In this document: positions 58,501 to 64,000 of the stretch, piece after piece | Position numbering within the stretch: position 1 is the stretch's first letter | How the letters are laid out: the number at the start of each line of letters is the position of its first letter | Assembly (NCBI GenBank): GCA_934045905.1 | Contig: OW203762.1 | Span: forward strand, 50,617,411-50,681,410 | Origin: Leuctra nigra | Taxonomy: Eukaryota > Arthropoda > Insecta > Plecoptera > Leuctridae | Direction of reading: 5' to 3' | Length of the DNA: 64,000 nt | Program-made: the position numbers and the translations under genes | Notes under the pieces: generated by a model | Database searches by the model: none | Told to the model about the DNA's origin: nothing | The model's input: the letters and a program-made list of their open reading frames with translations, nothing else

Positions 58501-61500
58501 ATAAAACATAGCTATTGTATTTTAATATATTCCAGACTTCCGCCAATTTCAATTATTCCTGCGATTCAACCCTCCCGCTCTCTCCAACCCTGCGTCTAGA
58601 TCCTTGCCAGCCAAAAGTGCGAGTTGTTGTAAAATACTTGGAATTAGCTGTCTGTCGACGCACGCAATTGATACTCTCGAAGAAAACAATTTGATATTGA
58701 TTCTCTGCCTTTCATAGAACTTGCCTATCTTGCAGCATTAGAAGAGCTCTGGGGAGATTGCTTGAACCTAAGACAACCTCTAACTGTGGCCTATTGTAGC
58801 AATCCCGACTTTCCAAAAATAATTACTTTTTGGTGGATACGTCATTCAAAAGGGCGTACAGTATTCTATATTTTAATTATTACAATATTATAGCATGTGA
58901 CCCATCTGCCTCAAAACCAGTGGATTCAACTGTGGATTGCTTATAATCTGCGGTTTATATTGCATATTTATTGACTTGTCGTGACGTGTCATGTTCGATT
59001 AATGAAACAAACAAAACTAAAGCAGGGTTAATCTTTCAATTTCCTACTCAAGTATTGCGACTTTGTTTTAGATTTTGACGAGATAAAGCTTGGATTTGCT
59101 TCCTCTTTATTCACACTTTTTCTCTAATTGGTTTTCGCCAAGGTAAGGAAATCTAGTGTTTAAAAGGTGTTAACATATCTCGTATGACGAGTGCGACGGA
59201 GTGATTAAGAACGCAACACAACGCAACGCAGCGCAACGCAACGCAAGAACGTTATCTAGCAAATCACACGCAACTCGCAGCCCCTCGCGACTCAGTGGAG
59301 CCATGCACCCTTGTGGCGGGGGGAGGGGGTTGGCGCCATGCCATCACTTCCTCGCCACTCTGCTCGTGTGTGATCCTCCTTCACTTCACTCCAGGCCGAT
59401 CATCGCGATCACTGATAGCACAGATACGAGACAGTCAGTGCGTTCAACTTGATAAATCTCTGGGCCAGCTTTGCGAGGATTCATTTACCCCTTATTATTC
59501 AATCGATAAGGGCGGATTCGATTCGAGATAAGCCCGCTATTTCTATAAATTGCTTCCAAGAAGAACACAGTCGAGAAACATATTAATTTGATATTTTCTG
59601 AATCCCACAACAAAAGTTGGCGTTCTCAAAAGTGTATTATTAAGAATATGAAATGTTAAAGACAGTATGGCGATGCTTGTTATGCTTGTACATGCACGAC
59701 CTTGCATTTTACAAAATGTTTCCTATGATAAACCCTTCCATGCTTCGAAACTTATGAAAAAATCAATATTCTTCGCTTTCAAGAGGATTTAAGATACATG
59801 GTGCTCCATCCATCTTTACTATGAAAACTGATAAAAAAACTATCCCCACCTAAGAATAGAAAACCCTGTCTGATTAAAGAATTCCCTTGAAAGTTCGTAT
59901 GACCTGGAGAGCTCACACAGACAACAAGTATTCGTAAGAGAGGAGGTCGATCTATTGAATGATCGAGAGGGGGGAACTCTTATTCAAATTCACTCAGTAA
60001 ACCACACAAAGCGGGTTTCACTCCAATTAATTACTGTCAACACAATGAAGCAGGCTTTATCGTGTATAAGAAGCACTCCTTATAGAAGTTGTGCGTTGCC
60101 TACTTGAGGAGACCGATTGCTCCTCCACCGAGCTTGGTGCATGTCTGAACCCATTAAGAAGGAAACACATTAATCTTGGGTTCCATTACAGCCCGCTCTA
60201 CCTTACGCGCGCTGTCTAAGCCAACAATGAGGTATACAGCACCTCTGTTAGGATCTTATAGGACTTAAATCACTTACACAAACACTTAAATGCATCGGTC
60301 TCTTGTTGAGTGAGAACGTTTTACACAATAGCTCGAGTGTTAATAGATAATAACAAAATATGTTACAAGAGGATCGTTTACATGCTATGGTTAAATACAA
60401 TATTTATCCGGAATGTTTACCTTTGATCGAGTGCCGTTTCCGTCTTCCGCGCAGAAAACCTCCCGGGTTCGAATCCCGCTGTTGCAGCTTGACGTACACT
60501 CCGACCACTCGTCTGTCACCCATCTGCAACATACACCCCCATTTAGACACCTGCAGCTGTCAGCACCATCGCAGGGGGCGGCGGGGGGCGGCGCCCTTAT
60601 CATCCACCGACGAAGGTCCACACCACGAATTATGTATACACTAATTACCCTGGTAATTAGGTAATGAGATTCCGGTCATAAATATTCAGGAACTAAACAG
60701 GCTGACACATTGTTAACTAGAGTCTTACGATGTCGTTGCTTCGACAATCCGCTGACCTCATTTTACATCCATCACGAAAGAATTAAACGCATATTAATTG
60801 CGGACAAAATGTAAAGCTAAACTCTTCTGTACATGCTAATGTCTACTTTAGTTTTAAATCTTCTCTAACGAGGACATAATGAATGATCGGAAAGTGACAT
60901 GACCATTATCTAAAGTTAAGGGGGAAAAAATCCGCATCTCACAACATTTGGTGGCAGCGGTGGGATTTCCCGAATGCACGCCGCAAACAATTAAAACGAT
61001 CGCGTTTACAAATTCCCAGCGGTAACAAATGGTAGTGAGTCATGCAGACGTCTAGACCGGGCCGCAGAGACATGCATATGCAGATCGCGATTCGTAACTC
61101 TGGTCAGGGAGGATTGTGTTGATATCTTACAGAGAATCTAGCGGACGGCTGAAGTTCAACCAACTTTAGAGCTGTTCGCTGTCAGAGATTCGTTATTTTG
61201 AAAAACTGGATGTGACATTTAGCAGAGTGTACGTAGCCTCACTATTACCATCTGCATGCATATCTTAAAATTGCCTCTGATATGATTTTATATTACGTGA
61301 CTATAATGTCTATGTACGTATCGTGCTATACTTATCTTTTCCAGTTCATACATTTTTTAATTGTGAACCACGTTATCTATTGAGCTGCTACTAAACTAAA
61401 ATCTAAATAATTTTGCATCAGAAATATATCTTGGACCGTATTAAAAAAACTTGCGAAAAAAATGCTAAGTGCGCAGTGACGTTGCAGTGATATAACAAGA

Positions 61501-62384
61501 TCCATGAACGTGTCCACGTACTTGGCTGGACATCGATGAGTGTTGCACGTGACCACCTTGGAGTCCGGTCTCTGCGAGGAGTTGCAAAGCGGCTCGTCGA
61601 CCTCCGCCCCCGTCACTCTGTTCCTGCACACCGGGCGGGACATCTTGTACCCTCCGCCGCACGTCGCCGAGCACAGGGACAACGCCGCCTCCTCCCAGTG
61701 GTACATCGGCTGTCCGCACGACGAGCCGTCGCCGCCGCACACCCCGCAGCCGTCCACTCTCTTCAGCGAGCCGATCCGCAGGTCGCAGCCGACCCTCTGA
61801 CACTTGCCGTCGATGCACATGTCGAGGCTGCCGGGACGACATCGAGTGCCGTCCACAACCTGGTGGAGAAAAGCGTTAAAAAGCAACATAATTTACAGTA
61901 CGTCGAGCACATTTGAGGGGGCGGCGGCATGAAGAGTACGATTACCAGAAGCTCTTTCTGATTCAGTATTCATGTGAAATCACGTTTGAAATGCCAAGGA
62001 AATAATAATGTGAATACATCATATATTAACTGAATTGCTCTTTATAAAGATACCACGGACTATTGTAACTATAAGTGCACCATACTACTACATACTACGT
62101 CATACTAGTATAGACTGCAGCGGTCCCGTTGGCTCGCTGATCTGGCATGAACAGGCCGCTCAATTAGTGTTTCTGTCAGTTCTCACCTTGGGCGCTAGCT
62201 GCACGATGATGGTCTTGTCGCCGACGACAGCCCGCAGCTCGCCCGTGGCGTGACCTCGACAGGTCAACGCGCACGGCTGGTGGTCCTGGTAGTGCGGCGT
62301 CCACAGGAGGCGGGCGCCCTCGTAGGGGACGTCGTTGTAGGCGGAACACTGGCTGACGCGGAACTCCGCGAGGTCGGGGCAGGG
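37459..62384 (-). CDS. ADAMTS-like matrix protein (ADAMTSL1/3, MADD-4/Punctin type), 5' partial
   Basis: Nineteen exons in order: 62384-62187, 61859-61522, 60523-60421, 57888-57793, 53307-52991, 49877-49692, 49393-49113, 48667-48417, 47246-46939, 46613-46486, 46022-45870, 45365-45124, 44579-44394, 43260-43086, 42898-42816, 42742-42556, 39902-39754, 39052-38905 and 37571-37459 (stop). All phases agree; 1213 codons are in view. Order of domains: ADAMTS cysteine-rich module, about seven TSR domains, one Ig C2 domain, an acidic low-complexity linker, three TSRs and a C-terminal PLAC domain. There is no protease, as in all ADAMTSL proteins. The nematode relative MADD-4/Punctin is secreted by neurons and organises postsynaptic receptors; the Drosophila relative is nolo. 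The signal peptide and first TSR must lie beyond base 64000. Oddities: no spacer module, and a splice-acceptor array before exon 39902-39754. The order of modules closely follows vertebrate ADAMTSL1/3 from recall. Confidence 0.88.
38125..38725. repeat. 117-bp minisatellite in the last ADAMTSL intron
   Basis: About four units starting gtaagtagaaggtggacac (38145, 38262 and onward), followed by shorter 28-30 bp sub-units aagtagaatgtggacactct up to 38725. Confidence 0.88.
39820..42127 (-). repeat. Fifteen 152-bp units carrying acceptor plus partial exon
   Basis: Units start at 39820 and repeat every 152 bp to 42100, where a truncated sixteenth ends. On the minus strand each holds intron end gtatgttgttgcag, then cgatgcagcggcgcgaagtg and on to gaggccgagaagccg, i.e. 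the first 83 bases of ADAMTSL exon 39902-39754, then atgttgtctgatgttg-type filler. Only the unit at 39820 is joined to the rest of the exon and its donor. Units differ by very few bases. Confidence 0.95.
42774..42802. repeat. (CTCTC)n microsatellite in an ADAMTSL intron
   Basis: ctcctctcctctcctctcct run between exons 42816-42898 and 42742-42556. It forms part of a 73-bp intron, very short for this gene. Confidence 0.8.
43086..45365 (-). other. ADAMTSL exons: acidic, disordered linker
   Basis: Exons 45365-45124, 44579-44394 and 43260-43086 encode low-complexity sequence rich in Pro, Ser, Gly and Asp ([14 protein letters not shown]; a DDDDDD run from a gtc repeat at about 43131-43146). They contain no cysteines. 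In vertebrate homologs this position holds further Ig domains. FNTFG/LLANIQ-type short hydrophobic pieces are all that looks structured. Confidence 0.75.
44703..44836. mobile_element. MITE with CAGGGGCCCTA terminus, best copy
   Basis: caggggccctattctagaac and ttcccaattccactggaatt are mirrored by aatggaattgggaaaacg and ttttagaatagtcctcc. Located in an ADAMTSL intron. Same family as 8017-8152. Confidence 0.75.
46486..47246 (-). other. ADAMTSL exons: last part of a TSR and the Ig domain
   Basis: 47246-46939 holds [20 protein letters not shown] and the start of an Ig C2 domain ([12 protein letters not shown]). 46613-46486 continues with [20 protein letters not shown] and DSGVYTC, supplying the core Trp and second Cys. 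The domain closes in exon 46022-45870 ([11 protein letters not shown]). In MADD-4 this Ig domain is the neuroligin-binding part, so this is the likely receptor-facing module. Confidence 0.88.
47527..47718. mobile_element. Foldback MITE flanked by TTAA
   Basis: The left arm ggccgatgcacaattgacgc and gacggagacggatac is mirrored by the right arm gtatccgtctccgtcg and gcgtcaattgtgcatcggcc over about 58 bp. Both ends abut TTAA, as in piggyBac-type insertions. Internal cggacggacga sub-repeats. ADAMTSL intron. Confidence 0.82.
48670..48975. repeat. Degenerate minisatellite (ggtacatggggaggcg)
   Basis: Variable units around ggcgacggtacatggggagg fill most of the intron between exons 49113 and 48667. ORFs here on both strands are products of the repeat. 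Confidence 0.9.
49878..52990. other. ADAMTSL intron, mostly unremarkable
   Basis: Two CRE palindromes tgacgtca at 49904 and 49920 sit just upstream of exon 49877-49692. A SINE lies at 51370-51530. Otherwise I see nothing. Confidence 0.5.
51370..51530 (+). repeat. tRNA-derived SINE with (ATC)n tail
   Basis: ggtcgcggattcgatttccc (B-box-like), then ggggattccctcagtcgaga and ggcaatacagtcc, ending in catcatcatcagcatcatca. Confidence 0.6.
53350..54500 (-). repeat. Dispersed repeat, copy 3 (long)
   Basis: It starts gcgagcgaagcgagcgactc and cacggacctctg, followed by a T-rich tract, and contains ccgatcgacctgaaattttg. It ends cacagagcgttttcctag. Inverse relative of 297-590. Inside the intron between exons 57793 and 53307. 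Confidence 0.65.
54535..54675. repeat. Single diverged arm of the 23970-25100 foldback
   Basis: acgatgcgccaagta through ttttgatatcactacttttc to ggtatttttacac matches the right arm of that element. Confidence 0.7.
54757..55690 (-). repeat. Dispersed repeat, copy 4 (long)
   Basis: Starts gcgagcgaagcgagcgtctc and ends ctcagagcgttttcctag, paralleling 53350-54500, so two copies lie in tandem orientation 260 bp apart. Confidence 0.65.
55700..57790. other. ADAMTSL intron, no gene seen
   Basis: A poly-G run (about 28 bases) at 56493-56520. ORFs are short and lack family features. Confidence 0.5.
57889..60420. other. ADAMTSL intron, no gene seen
   Basis: Mixed sequence with a gcaacgcaacgca run at 59215-59248. 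Nothing else supported. Confidence 0.5.
61522..62384 (-). other. ADAMTSL exons: cysteine-rich module and next TSR
   Basis: Exon 62384-62187 encodes [20 protein letters not shown] and [18 protein letters not shown]. Exon 61859-61522 encodes [34 protein letters not shown], then directly [20 protein letters not shown], the next TSR. In family members the beta-rich spacer module of about 120 residues lies between DGSSC and QP; here it is absent without an intron at that point. Confidence 0.88.
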
Positions 62385-64000
62385 CTGTGGGGAAGGCGAT
62401 CAGGCTCATGTCACGAGACTAGCTTTAAACAATTGTAAGTCTAGACCTGTAAAGTGTGTTATAAGGAGATATTTGAGATTTAGGGAAGTTTTTCCTCAAG
62501 CCGGGTTAGTTAGTTTTAGTTATTGCAGTGAAAAGTAAGAAAAGAAAAACAAATTTGCAATACATCACAAATTTGAAATTGAATAATGTAGCTCTATCAC
62601 GATCACCAAATAAATTTTAGTTTTAAAGTAATTGTTGCGTGAAAATTATCAAGATAACAGATTTTAATTTGGCCGAGGGGAAACGCTGTGGACTTCCACT
62701 CCGGAGATAAAAGTTCGATTCCCGCGTCCGTCCTTCTTCACGAAAGATTTTTCGTGATTTCCCTGTGTCGAGAGGCAAATGTTGTGTAATTTTTTAAGAT
62801 TCAGATATAATTTTAACAAAACAATTATAATATTATTAATTATGTGATGAAAGACATCGATCTTATCATTTCCACTTGATCAGGAACGGCAAAAGTTTGA
62901 CCTACAGAGTCATGTCTTCTCGACCTGAACGGATCCGTGTGAAAAGAACGAACTGCTTTCTCGCAAGGAGACGAATGTACTCGATGCATTTGTTTTAGTT
63001 TTATTGCCCCGACCAGCTATTGCATTCGCTACTCGCAACTTGGTTCATTTTGTTCGCTCTAGAGGTCAAGCCATTCCACAGCAAGTCGCATGCAGATCCT
63101 TATCAATGCATTCGAAATTTATGACAACGTTTGAACAAATCGAATTTAGAATTTGGAATAATATACTCTCCAGATTTGAATCTGATAAACCCTATTTAGG
63201 AACGAAATTGAAATTGACCAGATGAAAGAAAGTGAATAACCTTTAATTGGAGAGTTATTGCAAGGCGTTAGTTAATACGAGCGTGATGAAGATAAAATAA
63301 TACAAAAATACTAATACTAATGGTTACTTTTACATTGTTGTTTCTGATATACAAACAACATTTCCGCTTCCCCTGCATTGGGAATGGTGTCATTTCCTAC
63401 CGCACCACTTCCTTTTGTAACAAAGCAGCAGAGCGATTATCTCTGCACTTGACAAGAAAGAAAAACCAACGCTCACGTTGCACAGATAAATCAAAAGCTA
63501 GCGCAATCGGTGTGTAACCTCCATAAGGTCAAACCAGACGCTTCTAGTTCAAATGCGGAGGAGGTCCGTTTCCAAAGATTTTGTGCTCGAATAGAAACAA
63601 ACGTCGCTCGGAGATGATAAAGTTGGCAGAAGAACAGCAACAGTGGGCGATAAAAATCTGCGCTCTGGTCCAGAGAAGTTTCCCTCAAGACGATATAAAG
63701 ACAAAGAGAGACGCCATGCGAAACAACAATGGTGCAAGTGAAACAGATAATGCATAAAAAAATTACAACCTAACAATAAAGTCAACCCTTAAACGAAATA
63801 TTGCGTATGAGGATGAAAAAACTTGGGTCCTATCCACTCAGATTTGATTGCCCGGGCATGTTTTCTTGCGCTCTGACGGAGAATTGACCACCATCACGCT
63901 TTGGAACAAGTTGCGGCAAATTGCCGCTGCTGTCGCTGTGGTCGTCTTCGGCCGCTGCCAGAGTGGGTATTATTTAAAGGGAAGAACGTGGAAAAGTGGT
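62385..64000. other. ADAMTSL 5' intron, runs off the window
   Basis: No further exon of the first TSR or signal peptide was found up to 64000. A SINE lies at 62660-62790. Confidence 0.5.
62660..62790 (+). repeat. tRNA-derived SINE, best copy
   Basis: A-box-like ttggccgaggggaaacgc, then B-box-like aagttcgattcccgcgtccg, then gtgatttccctgtgtcgaga and ggcaaatg. The spacing of the two boxes (about 45 bp) suits an RNA polymerase III promoter. Confidence 0.65.

Noticed and set aside
60460..60485. tRNA B-box-like ggttcgaatcccg
   Set aside because: It lies inside an ADAMTSL coding exon ([10 protein letters not shown] on the minus strand); the match is chance.
62660..62790. Possible functional tRNA gene
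   Set aside because: A and B boxes are visible but no cloverleaf can be formed; it matches the SINE family seen at other sites.

Overview
This is eukaryotic, intron-rich DNA from an insect. The introns have GT-AG ends and the genes are animal-specific: a kinetochore protein, an axonemal dynein regulator, a lysine-catabolism kinase and a multi-TSR extracellular matrix protein. AT-rich intergenic DNA is packed with small inverted-repeat transposons, LINE scraps, tRNA-derived SINEs and TACCTACC-type microsatellites. This texture is common in hemipteran and lepidopteran genomes, but the sequence alone does not give the species. No operons, CRISPR arrays or prokaryotic signals are present.

Layout. 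(1) 1-6.5 kb is transposon-derived sequence with one unidentified possible exon (about 922-1200). (2) 6547-16021, minus strand, is a three-exon gene that I assemble as CENP-T: a C-terminal histone-fold region plus a very long N-terminal tail built from about twenty 54-residue tandem repeats. (3) 16.0-25.6 kb is a gene-free, heavily nested transposon region. (4) 25612-30654, plus strand, is DRC2/CCDC65 in eight exons, with a broken SINA/SIAH-like ubiquitin ligase copy antisense in an intron. (5) 32501-35282, plus strand, is hydroxylysine kinase (HYKK/AGPHD1) in six exons, flanked by a 39-bp minisatellite upstream and tandem copies of its own last exon downstream. (6) 37459-62384, minus strand, is the 3' part (19 exons, 1213 codons) of an ADAMTS-like gene of the ADAMTSL1/3, MADD-4/Punctin and Drosophila nolo type, ending in a PLAC domain. 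Its 5' end lies beyond base 64000.

The genes do not form one pathway. The shared theme is local tandem amplification of coding sequence: 162-bp units inside CENP-T, 113-bp units after the HYKK stop codon, and fifteen 152-bp units carrying a splice acceptor plus part of a TSR exon in the ADAMTSL gene. The CENP-T repeats, each with CDK-type SP sites, are the most biologically promising feature, followed by the splice-acceptor array. All exon boundaries were read by eye from splice motifs and phase continuity, and have not been tested against transcripts.
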